A DNA stretch of 64,000 nucleotides. Origin: Neotamlana sedimentorum. GTDB lineage: Bacteria > Bacteroidota > Bacteroidia > Flavobacteriales > Flavobacteriaceae. The notes under the pieces were generated by a model. The model worked only from the letters and a program-made list of their open reading frames with translations. It was not told where the DNA came from and ran no database searches. Numbering within the stretch: the first letter of the stretch is position 1; every line of letters begins with the position of its first letter. The stretch spans positions 124,001-188,000 of the forward strand of contig NZ_JTDW01000005.1 in assembly GCF_000943565.1 (NCBI RefSeq), written 5' to 3'. A program made the position numbers and the translations under genes. Shown here piece after piece: positions 28,661 through 36,292 of the stretch.

Positions 28661-29215
28661 TTACTCTTTTACAATTTCAATTGAAACTGGTGTTGGATTA
28701 GTAATCATATCGAATACTGGTGAGAATTTTGCTAATTGCTCTAATTGCTCTGCAGATGCATCCGATTTCACTTTTAATGTAAATTTAATACCATCAAATC
28801 CCATACGTACTTCAGGATCTAAACCTAAAAAGCCATGTAAATCTACTCCACCTTTAATGTTAGATTCAGCGCTTTCAATATCAATTCCGTTGGCAGCTGC
28901 GTGATAAACCATCGCTCCAGTTAAACAAGAACTTAAAGCATGTAACACCACTTCTGGAGGTGTTGGTGCTTCATCTTGCCCTAATAATACTTGAGGATGG
29001 CTACATTCTAAAGAGAATGTTTCTTGACGAGATTCGTCTTCGGCTCCTACGCCATAAAATCCTTTGATATTAGACACACAATGTCCACCATCTATCCAAT
29101 TGTTTTTTGCTCTGAACTGAAATTTTGCCAATTCTGGATTGGTTTGTACTGCACCAATAGTTTCAACTAATTGATCTACGTTTACTCCGTTTTTAATGTT
29201 TGCTGTTGTAATCAT
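28661..29215 (-). CDS. OsmC-family protein (paralogue 2)
   Basis: 184-residue OsmC-fold protein, close paralogue of 10444-11004. Shared blocks: NIKGFYGVGAEDESRQETF, APTPPEVVLHALSSCLTGAM with the first Cys, and LAKFSPVFDMITNPTPVSIE, where the second classical Cys is Ser. The missing resolving Cys argues against a standard two-Cys peroxidase. It is preceded by an AraC-type operator and followed by a strong terminator, then PFOR. Confidence 0.85.
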   Translation of the reverse strand: MITTANIKNGVNVDQLVETIGAVQTNPELAKFQFRAKNNWIDGGHCVSNIKGFYGVGAEDESRQETFSLECSHPQVLLGQDEAPTPPEVVLHALSSCLTGAMVYHAAANGIDIESAESNIKGGVDLHGFLGLDPEVRMGFDGIKFTLKVKSDASAEQLEQLAKFSPVFDMITNPTPVSIEIVKE

Positions 29216-29252
29216 TGTTTTAAAAATTTAAATTATTATTATTTGTTTGGTA

Positions 29253-29317
29253 CAAATGTATTGTGATTTCAAAGCGTAGAATTTACTCTAAAGTTCAAAT
29301 TGTTTGGTTAAAAGTTC
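29253..29317 (-). promoter_or_regulatory. AraC-type operator and promoter of osmC paralogue 2
   Basis: Minus-strand -7 box TACATTTG (plus 29253-29260). Plus-strand half-sites are GTTC at 29293 (40 bp from the box edge) and GTTC at 29314 (21 bp further), each inside AAAGTTCAAA, with TTTGGTT in between. The same subtype is seen at 31.5 kb. The start codon is about 38 bp downstream. Confidence 0.7.
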
Positions 29318-29321
29318 AAAG

Positions 29322-29357
29322 CAAAAAAAAAGACCATCTTTTTACAGATAATCTTGG
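29322..29357 (-). terminator. Terminator of the PLP decarboxylase operon
   Basis: On the minus strand, arms aagattatct and agatggtctt pair fully if two G-U pairs are allowed, followed by a run of about nine T. It lies 31 bp past the decarboxylase stop and abuts the 29.3 kb operator. Confidence 0.6.
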
Positions 29358-29387
29358 TTTTTAGTTGGTTTAAGTTTTTATAATGAC

Positions 29388-30893
29388 TTATTTTGATAGT
29401 AATTCTTTATGTAATTTTCGTCCTTCAGTGACTACAATATCAATGATTTCCTCAATGTCTTTTTTAGAAGTTCTAAAGTTTACGATACAACTCCTTAAAC
29501 AATAGGTATTATGAACAATTGCATTAGACACAAAAACTTTTCCACCTTGTTGCAAATTATTTACTAAGGCTTCATTTAATTTGTTTAGATAGGCTTCATT
29601 ATCTTTAATGTCTTTCGATATTTCTGTAGGTATATATCTAAATGTTGTGATACTTAAATTTTGAGTTATGGCTTCTAATTCTGGATGCTTATCAGATAAT
29701 CTGTATAGAAGTCTTGATAATTCAATATCTTCATTAATCATTTCTCTATAGCCTTTTCTTCCTACTTGCTGAAGCATTAACCATATTTTCAAAGCTCTAA
29801 ATCCGCGTGAATTTTGAAGTCCGTATTCATAAAAATTCTGTTCCGCATTTTCGGTCGCAAAATTATAATATTCAGGATGTGAACTATAAGCATCTACTAA
29901 ATGTTTGGGATTTTTCACCAAGGTGCAACCTGCTTCTAACGGACTATATAACCATTTATGAGGGTCGATAGCAATAGAATCTGCGTCTTTAATCCCTTTA
30001 AATGCCATTTCTAACTCTGGAAGAATATTTGCTGGTACTCCATACGCACCATCTATATGAAACCAAAGATGATATAATTTACAAATTGCTGCAATACCCT
30101 CTAGATCATCAACTGTCCCAGTACTAACATCGCCTGCTGTACCTACTACAAAAAAAGGTTCATGACCATCTATAATATCTGTGGTGATCGCTAATTCTAA
30201 AGCTTCCAAATTCATTTTATTATCGGCATCTGTTTCAATCCATCTAATTGCATTTGTTCCATGTCCGAACAGAATTGCTGCCTTATCAATCCATGTATGC
30301 GTAGATTTAGAACAATACATCATTAATTTTTTTGAATTAGAATTAATTCCATTTTCTTTTATATCAGATGGAGCTTTTGCTGTTCTTGCAGCAAGAAATG
30401 CGGTGAAGTTTGCCATATTTCCACCACTGACTAACACACCTCCATAATCTGAAGAGACACCTATAAACTCAGCTAACCATTGAATGGTTTGTTTCTCAAT
30501 TTCTGTTGCCATTGGACCTAAAGCAAATGCGCCAACATTTGGGTTTACGGTTGCGGCTAGCATATCACCTAAAGCACCAATTGGAGCAGCAGAACCTGTG
30601 ATGTAACCCATAAATTTTGGATGACCATTAAATAAGGAATGGTTAAATAATAAATCAGTCGCTTTACTTAATAATGTTTCCGCTGGCATACCACTTTCAG
30701 GAAATGATTTATTACCTAACAGACCTTGTAATTGCTTTGGTTTTTCGCCTGTTGTTACAGGTTTATTAGCTATAGTTTCATTAAACTCAGAAATACTTTC
30801 GATTAATTTGTAACCTAAAGATTTATATTCTTTCGATGATATTTCTAAAGGTGCTTTTCTATGCTTTTCCATAGTATTCGGATTATTTTTCAA
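29388..30893 (-). CDS. Group II PLP-dependent amino acid decarboxylase
   Basis: Cytosolic PLP enzyme of the aromatic-L-amino-acid/glutamate decarboxylase family, 501 residues. Family blocks include GYITGSAAPIGALGDMLAA, GVLVSGGNMANFTAFLAAR, WFHIDGAYGVPA and the PLP Lys in SIAIDPHKWLYSPLEAGC near residue 313. The substrate (aromatic amino acid, Glu, Asp or other) cannot be chosen from sequence alone. It starts 9 bp after the 115-aa gene, so both are one transcript under the operator at 31.5 kb. Confidence 0.88.
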   Translation of the reverse strand: MKNNPNTMEKHRKAPLEISSKEYKSLGYKLIESISEFNETIANKPVTTGEKPKQLQGLLGNKSFPESGMPAETLLSKATDLLFNHSLFNGHPKFMGYITGSAAPIGALGDMLAATVNPNVGAFALGPMATEIEKQTIQWLAEFIGVSSDYGGVLVSGGNMANFTAFLAARTAKAPSDIKENGINSNSKKLMMYCSKSTHTWIDKAAILFGHGTNAIRWIETDADNKMNLEALELAITTDIIDGHEPFFVVGTAGDVSTGTVDDLEGIAAICKLYHLWFHIDGAYGVPANILPELEMAFKGIKDADSIAIDPHKWLYSPLEAGCTLVKNPKHLVDAYSSHPEYYNFATENAEQNFYEYGLQNSRGFRALKIWLMLQQVGRKGYREMINEDIELSRLLYRLSDKHPELEAITQNLSITTFRYIPTEISKDIKDNEAYLNKLNEALVNNLQQGGKVFVSNAIVHNTYCLRSCIVNFRTSKKDIEEIIDIVVTEGRKLHKELLSK

Positions 30894-30901
30894 AGTAATA
30901 G

Positions 30902-31249
30902 TTATGCTGCAGTATTTAAAATACGTTCTAGGTTTGTGAAAATGGAATTAATAATCAAGTTATTCCTTTTTTTCGACAATGAGAACATTGTTTTAATTTC
31001 TAGAAATAAGGTGTTTATTTGTTCTTTAGAATACGCCTTATTTTCTAATGCCATTCGAATTTTTTGAATACTTTGATAATCATTATCCTCATTAAACTCA
31101 TTATAAATTTTATCAAATTCTGGCTTCTTAATTTCAAATCTACTATAGTCTATATTTTGTATTGATACTGTATAATCGGTATTTATAAAAAACAGTAATA
31201 AATATATTTTTATATCTGTTTTTGACCAATTTGAATTATTTTTTTCCAT
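30902..31249 (-). CDS. Conserved small protein, 115 aa (paralogue of 14668-15012)
   Basis: Soluble helical protein of unknown family. It shares the layout of the 114-aa protein at 14.7 kb: an N-terminal segment NWSKTDIKIYLLLFFINTDY (compare KWTEGEFKAYVLLFCANSNY), the block DNDYQSIQKIRMALE, and YSKEQINTLFLEIKTMF. It lies 9 bp before the decarboxylase gene and is predicted to share its promoter. Presence of a copy in both operator-linked clusters suggests an accessory role in the same response. Confidence 0.7.
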   Translation of the reverse strand: MEKNNSNWSKTDIKIYLLLFFINTDYTVSIQNIDYSRFEIKKPEFDKIYNEFNEDNDYQSIQKIRMALENKAYSKEQINTLFLEIKTMFSLSKKRNNLIINSIFTNLERILNTAA

Positions 31250-31282
31250 TATATTTAGAGTTGATTTTTAATAAGGACGTAC

Positions 31283-31432
31283 TTAAAGCATGCTTTGTAT
31301 ATACTTTATTAAAGCTTTCATGAAGAGGTATTGAATAAACATATAGCCAAAAAATGTTATACAAGAAATAGCAAATACTACTTTTAGAATGCATAAATAG
31401 TGGGGTTGAATGAAAGTAAATACACTGTCCAT
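31283..31432 (-). CDS. Small single-helix membrane protein, 49 aa
   Basis: An ATG at 31432 opens a 49-codon frame reading MDSVFTFIQPHYLCILKVVF, then a hydrophobic stretch ISCITFFGYMFIQYLFM, and ending in IKYIQSML. It has one or two membrane segments. It is the first frame after the operator/promoter at 31.5 kb (start 24 bp from the -7 box) and lies 33 bp before the 115-aa gene. Family unknown; it could also be untranslated leader. Confidence 0.45.
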   Translation of the reverse strand: MDSVFTFIQPHYLCILKVVFAISCITFFGYMFIQYLFMKALIKYIQSML

Positions 31433-31455
31433 AATTTTAAGTTTGAATTACAGGA

Positions 31456-31520
31456 CAAATGTATCTTGACTTTAAAGTGTTGGATTTTCTTTAAAGTTCA
31501 ATTAATTTGGTAAAAAGTTC
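31456..31520 (-). promoter_or_regulatory. AraC-type operator and promoter of the 49aa-115aa-decarboxylase unit
   Basis: Minus-strand -7 box TACATTTG (plus 31456-31463). Plus-strand half-sites are GTTC at 31496 (40 bp from the box edge) and GTTC at 31517 (21 bp further), each within AAAGTTCAA. The spacer has TTTGGTAA. It closely matches the 29.3 kb site. Confidence 0.7.
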
Positions 31521-31545
31521 AAGTGTAAAAAACCTATAGAATTTA

Positions 31546-32415
31546 CTACTGAAGATGTAGTTTTCTATACTGGTTTGGTGGATAATTATATTTTTCCTTA
31601 AAGCTACTATTAAAGTGAGACGTGTTTTTAAAACCGCACTCCCAACATACATCGTTAATATTTAACTCTACGTTTTGAAGTAGTAATTTAGCATATTCAA
31701 GGCGCTTATTATTTAACCATTTCCCTGGTGTTTCTTTAAAATGATTTTGAAAATCTCTTTTAAAAGTTGAGAGACTTCTTCCTGTTAAGCGTGCAAATTC
31801 TTTAAGTTGTAAATCACAATGAAAATTTTTCTTCATAATATTTTCAAGGTTAGATTTTTCGACTTGCTTCAGCGAACAAAAATAATTAACAAGATCTTGA
31901 TTTTTGGGATTTAAGGCAATGTTATAAAAAAGTTCATGAAATTTCATTTCTACTAAACTCGTAGGGATTTTATCTCCTTGATTCATGTAATTGAATACCG
32001 AAATAAATAAAGCATTTAACGAATCACCTACCTCAATTGGGTAAATTTGATTATTCAATACCTCCGATTTATTAGGTCTTACTACCTGCTCGTTGTTCTT
32101 AACAAATCGTCGAATAAAATCTTCTGTAATAAAAAACAGCATCACACAATAGTCATTATCAAAATACTGTTTGGTATTGTAAACACCTTGTTTTATAAAC
32201 ACTGCTTCACCTTGCGCTATTTGATAGGTTTTTTCTAATGCTGTCCAATCTTTTTTACCTTTAATTACATAATTTAGGATAGGCACATCTGTCCACAACT
32301 TAAAGTTTTCAACATCAAGTGGACACTTATATTCAACAAACATATAGTCTTCTCCCATAAGTTTGTTGTATTTTGGATGTTTACTAAAATATTTAAACAC
32401 ATCTACTGCCATCAC
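31546..32415 (-). CDS. AraC-family transcriptional regulator (paralogue 2)
   Basis: 289 residues. N-terminal cupin-like sensor (about 1-180; GKKDWTALEKTYQIAQGEAVFIKQG) and C-terminal AraC DNA-binding domain with SLSTFKRDFQNHFKETPGKW and VCWECGFKNTSHFNSSFKE. The DNA-binding domain is nearly identical to that of the next gene upstream, even at DNA level, while the sensor domains differ more. It starts 27 bp after the stop of that gene, so the pair forms an operon. It is next to the 31.5 kb operator. Confidence 0.88.
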   Translation of the reverse strand: MMAVDVFKYFSKHPKYNKLMGEDYMFVEYKCPLDVENFKLWTDVPILNYVIKGKKDWTALEKTYQIAQGEAVFIKQGVYNTKQYFDNDYCVMLFFITEDFIRRFVKNNEQVVRPNKSEVLNNQIYPIEVGDSLNALFISVFNYMNQGDKIPTSLVEMKFHELFYNIALNPKNQDLVNYFCSLKQVEKSNLENIMKKNFHCDLQLKEFARLTGRSLSTFKRDFQNHFKETPGKWLNNKRLEYAKLLLQNVELNINDVCWECGFKNTSHFNSSFKEKYNYPPNQYRKLHLQ

Positions 32416-32441
32416 TCTAAATTAATAAAAAATTATATGAT

Positions 32442-33311
32442 CTATTTTTGAAAATATTGCTTTCTATACTGATTAGGTGGAAGTTGGTACTTTTCTTTAA
32501 AACTACTATTGAAGTGTGAGGTGTTTTTAAAACCACTTTCCCAGCATATATCGTTAATATTTAGTTCTTCGTTTTGAAGTAGTAATTTAGCATATTCAAG
32601 ACGTTTGTTATTTAGCCATTTCCCTGGTGTTTCTTTAAAGTGATTCTGAAAATCTCTTTTAAAGGTTGAGAGGCTTCTACCTGATAATCGTGCGTAGTCT
32701 TCCAAATTTAAATCACTTTGAAAGTTTTTCATCATGACGTCGATAAGATTTGTTTTCTCAACGTGTTGAATAGAATTAAAAAGCCCAATTAACTCTTTAT
32801 TTGAAGGGTTCAATGAAATATTAAAAAGAAGTTCTTTAAATTTCATTTCTACTAAACCTCTTGGTATTTCCTTTCCTGTTTTTAAATAATTAAAAACAGT
32901 TAAGAAGAGAGAACGCAATGGATCGTTAACATCAATCTCATAAATTTGATTTTTAAGATAATCCACAGAGACTTTAGGAATTGATTCATGATACTCTTTA
33001 CAAAATCGTCTAACAAAATCATCCGTTATAAAAAACAGTAAACTACAGTAATCTTCTTCAAAATATTGTTTGGTATTATAAACACCTTTCCTAATAAAAA
33101 GAGCATCGCCTTCTTTTGCGTTATAGGTTTTGTCTAAAGCTGTCCAATCTTTCCTTCCACTTACAACATAAGCCAAAAAAGGTATTTCTGTCCATAACTT
33201 AAAATTCTCCATTTCTATTGGACAATTAAACTCAACAAACATATAGTCGTCACTAACAAGTTTATTAAAATGAGGTTGTGAAAGAAAGAATTTTTTTAAA
33301 TTCAGTGCCAT
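32442..33311 (-). CDS. AraC-family transcriptional regulator (paralogue 3)
   Basis: 289 residues with the same layout as the downstream paralogue: sensor with GRKDWTALDKTYNAKEGDALFI, and a C-terminal double helix-turn-helix with SLSTFKRDFQNHFKETPGKW and ICWESGFKNTSHFNSSFKE. Tandem duplication is evident. The two should recognise the same DNA but may sense different signals. A minus-strand TAAATTTG lies only 5 bp before the start codon, too close for a normal promoter box. Confidence 0.88.
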   Translation of the reverse strand: MALNLKKFFLSQPHFNKLVSDDYMFVEFNCPIEMENFKLWTEIPFLAYVVSGRKDWTALDKTYNAKEGDALFIRKGVYNTKQYFEEDYCSLLFFITDDFVRRFCKEYHESIPKVSVDYLKNQIYEIDVNDPLRSLFLTVFNYLKTGKEIPRGLVEMKFKELLFNISLNPSNKELIGLFNSIQHVEKTNLIDVMMKNFQSDLNLEDYARLSGRSLSTFKRDFQNHFKETPGKWLNNKRLEYAKLLLQNEELNINDICWESGFKNTSHFNSSFKEKYQLPPNQYRKQYFQK

Positions 33312-33378
33312 AATTCAAATTTAGTGATAAAATTAAACTATTTCAATTAGCACTAATTTTTATTAATAAGGCTACACA

Positions 33379-34622
33379 TCATATAATATCTGATTTGAAT
33401 TGTTTCCTATTTTTATTGAGTAGCTTCTCTTTAAGTGTATTGAAGTCCTCACTTACTTTACGTTCAATTACCCTAGCATAAATTTGAGTCGTAGCTATTT
33501 GGTATGCCCTAATAATTTTGAAACTGTTTCTATAGGCATTCCATTACTTAAAGTTACAGTTGTGGCAAATGTATGTCTGGCAATATGAAAAGTTAGATTC
33601 TTTTTAATACCACATAAATCGGCAATTTCTTTGAGGTACGAGTTCAGCTTTTAATTTGAAATATTAGGGAATAAGGTTTTTGTCTTTTTAGTTTTGAAAC
33701 GACCCTCATATTTCTGAATTAATTCTTCGGCAATTGGCAGTAATGGAATTTTTACTTTGTTATGCGTTTTTTGTCTATTAGTGATTATCCATTTACCACC
33801 ATCTATACCGAACGTAATATTATCTTCGTTGAGGTTATTACATCAATATACAATAAGCCAATATAGCAACTAAAAACGAATAAATCTTTAACGAGCTCCA
33901 GTCTTTCAATTTCAAATTCTTTTTCAATAATAGTTTGTAGTTCATTTTCACTTAAAAACTCGCACTCATTTTTAATGTATGTTGGTTTGAATTTTATAAA
34001 CGGGTCTTTATCTATCCATTCCATTTTATAGGCTAATGTGACCATTTTACGAAGTCTTTGGATATGCTTCATAACTGTGTTATTTTCCATTTGTTTTTGA
34101 TGGTCCACCGGAACGTAAAAACTTTTCAAAATCAACTAGAAAACGAAATGTTAATTGAGACAAGTAGATGTCTTGTATTTTCTTTTTGTTTAGGAATAGC
34201 TTAATATACTTTTGAGTTGTGAAGTAATTCTTTAAAGTACCATAACTTAAAGATTTACTCATTTGGGTATTGTGATAATCTGCCAATGTGAGTAAAGAAT
34301 ATTCTTCGTTATCTTCTCCCAGAAACCTTGCTTTAATAGATTGAGCACAGATAAAAGCTTTGTCTTTTACAAGCTCATCGTGAGCCTCGTAGACTCTATT
34401 TTTAACCTGGTCTAAATACCTATTGAGTAATCGAGATTCATGTTTGTTCCCTCTTACTCTTCCTTTGTTAGAATCCCATTCGGAAAGTATTACTTTTCGT
34501 TGCAGACTAATATTTGCTCGTTTACCATTTACAGTAACTCTTGCAAAAACTGAAACTTGATTGTTTTTAATATGTGTGGCATTAACCCAAAATGACAGGG
34601 TAAAGGTGGTTTGTAATTGCAT
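33379..34622 (-). pseudogene. Decayed tyrosine recombinase/integrase B
   Basis: Site-specific integrase of the Bacteroidota conjugative-element type. It starts MQLQTTFTLSFWVNATHIKN, with an SAM-like N-terminal domain and TLKNYFTTQKYIKLFL. Breaks: a frameshift near 34085-34135 (FLRSGG); another near 33840 after VFSCYIGLLYIDV; a CAA-to-TAA stop in SNQKLNS near 33653; and a base loss near 33513 after KLLGHTK. Downstream, AHIARHTFATTV-like and TTQIYARVIERKVSED blocks remain. It lies 230 bp left of a copy of the tRNA-Pro att core, so it belonged to an element inserted there. Confidence 0.82.
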
Positions 34623-34699
34623 AGTTGTCGTCTTTTTGTTAAACATTTTTCAAGACGAAAGTCAAATCAACTATTTCAATTACAGTATTTTAAGCATCT

Positions 34700-34753
34700 A
34701 TTCGGTTCACATTTTTTGTGTTTTGAAACTGTGAACCGAATTGTGAACCGAAT
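34700..34753 (+). repeat. Putative arm-type sites of element B
   Basis: Attcggttcac at 34700 and its reverse complement gtgaaccgaat twice, at 34731 and 34743, lie between integrase B and the att core. Repeats of this kind near an att core are typical integrase arm-binding or excisionase sites; the function is inferred. Confidence 0.55.
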
Positions 34754-34795
34754 TAAGTCATATTAATTCAATTCTTATGATAGCCCAAAAACCAC

Positions 34796-34829
34796 AAAAC
34801 CTTGTAAATCATACGATTTACAAGGTTTT
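34796..34829. repeat. Perfect inverted repeat beside the internal att core
   Basis: Arms aaaaccttgtaaatc and gatttacaaggtttt are perfectly complementary around a 4-nt loop, ending 22 bp before the att core copy. A matching structure lies in the same position at 49658-49691, so it belongs to the integrated elements. It could be a terminator or a recombination site. Confidence 0.65.
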
Positions 34830-34851
34830 AGCTTTCTTTTGTATTCATTTT

Positions 34852-34868
34852 AGTCGGGGTGGCAGGAT
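34852..34868 (+). mobile_element. att core, internal copy (tRNA-Pro 3' end duplicate)
   Basis: Agtcggggtggcaggat is identical over 17 bp to 49714-49730, where the same bases form the 3' end of tRNA-Pro. Identity ends on both sides. It marks the junction between element B on the left and island A on the right. The rest of the 34.65-35.09 kb gap holds the repeats listed here and no supported gene. Confidence 0.8.
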
Positions 34869-34928
34869 GTCACTTTACCCCAGCTTATATTAGTAAAATC
34901 AATAAGCTTCTAACTCTGGTTTACTCAT

Positions 34929-34943
34929 GGTAACCGAATAGGT
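34929..34943 (+). repeat. Arm-type repeat, left end of island A
   Basis: Ggtaaccgaataggt, identical over 15 bp and in the same orientation to 49594-49608 at the other end of the island. Likely integrase arm-type binding sequence, inferred from its paired position inside both att ends. Confidence 0.6.
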
Positions 34944-35095
34944 AACTTATTATTTTTGGACTTTTGTTGTTATTTGATTCAAAGATAAAAGATAGATTAA
35001 TTAACAACAACTTAAATAACAATAGAAATTTCAATTTATCCATTTTGGACATAAGCTTACCCCCATATCAAACCGTAGCCTTCCCATTCAAACTG

Positions 35096-36247
35096 CTATT
35101 CCCTCTTGGAAAACAACACACATTGAACTTTTCCCACAATATTGGATTCGGGAACAAATCCAAACTTACGTGAATCTAAAGTCTCTTTTCTGTTATCTCC
35201 CATCATGAAAAAATAATCTTGCTTGAAGGTGTAGGTAGACATAGGGCTATTATCAATAAAATAAATGCCATTTTTTTCTGTGACTTCATGGTCCTCAAAT
35301 TTATTAATGGACTTGCCGTACATTGAAAAGGTAAGTGGGTTTAAATCTATTTGCATTCCTTCTTTAGGTATAACTATTGGTCCCATATTGTCCACCGTCC
35401 ATTTGACTGAGCCTGTTTCCTTCAAAAATATTTCATGGGATGCAAAAGAGTCAATACGCTTACTTACTGAATCAATATAATTTTGCTTTTTAAGGTGTTC
35501 CAACTGAAACCTCGTTAAGTTTGCTTCAGAAAGTTTACTTCTATTTTTCAAAAATATATTACTAGAAAAAGAATCTAATGCTATATATAAATCCATTTTA
35601 TTTTTTACTTTAAAACTATAACTGTTTTTTACTGAATTAGGTTCTTCAAAAACTTTACGGTTAATGTAAATTTCTGCATCATTTATACTAAGCGTATCCC
35701 CCGGCAATGCTATACATCGCTTAACCATTATAAATTCCTTGTCCCATGTAGAATTAAATACAAAAACGTCTCCTTTTTTAATCGTTGTAAGCCCTGGAAG
35801 CCGATTATATTCCCACCAGTCCTCCTTAATTCGTTTTCTGGCATCATCATTAAAATAAAACGCGATATTTAACCATGGCACATCAAATGGAGACTGAGGT
35901 AATCTTGGCCCATATTGTAATTTACTCACCAAAATCACGTCTTCTTTAAAAAGTGTATTTTCCATAGAAGAACTTGGTATTTTAAAAATATCAAACATGA
36001 AAATTTTTAAACCTATGCCCGCTAAAAAAATGAACAACAAACAATAAGCAGCCGTAAATATTTTTTTTAAAAGAGTATTTCTACTCTTGATTAATAATTT
36101 AAAAATGAGGATTGATAATAAAGTAATAATGCAAATGCCAATACTTAACCAAACCAAACCAAGTATTGAAATACAGACGACTAACAAAGTAAATAAAAAT
36201 ACCTGAAGTTTTTTTTTCAATGTATAAAAGTTTCTTATATCAATCAA
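35096..36247 (-). CDS. lepB: Signal peptidase I (island-borne)
   Basis: Membrane serine protease that removes signal peptides. The 383-residue protein has several N-terminal membrane helices (about 13-85). Then come the catalytic Ser94 in IPSSSMENTLF, the general base Lys176 in FIMVKRCIALPGD, and the final box MMGDNRKETLDSRKFGFVP. An insert of about 100 residues after GDTLSI is of the Bacteroidota type. It is the last gene of the island operon, 45 bp after the transglutaminase-like gene. A genomic housekeeping copy would normally be elsewhere, so this one may serve the island's secreted products. Confidence 0.9.
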   Translation of the reverse strand: MIDIRNFYTLKKKLQVFLFTLLVVCISILGLVWLSIGICIITLLSILIFKLLIKSRNTLLKKIFTAAYCLLFIFLAGIGLKIFMFDIFKIPSSSMENTLFKEDVILVSKLQYGPRLPQSPFDVPWLNIAFYFNDDARKRIKEDWWEYNRLPGLTTIKKGDVFVFNSTWDKEFIMVKRCIALPGDTLSINDAEIYINRKVFEEPNSVKNSYSFKVKNKMDLYIALDSFSSNIFLKNRSKLSEANLTRFQLEHLKKQNYIDSVSKRIDSFASHEIFLKETGSVKWTVDNMGPIVIPKEGMQIDLNPLTFSMYGKSINKFEDHEVTEKNGIYFIDNSPMSTYTFKQDYFFMMGDNRKETLDSRKFGFVPESNIVGKVQCVLFSKRE

Positions 36248-36292
36248 AGGAATAACGTTAAAGAAATATACCCAATATAGTTTGGCATAACA

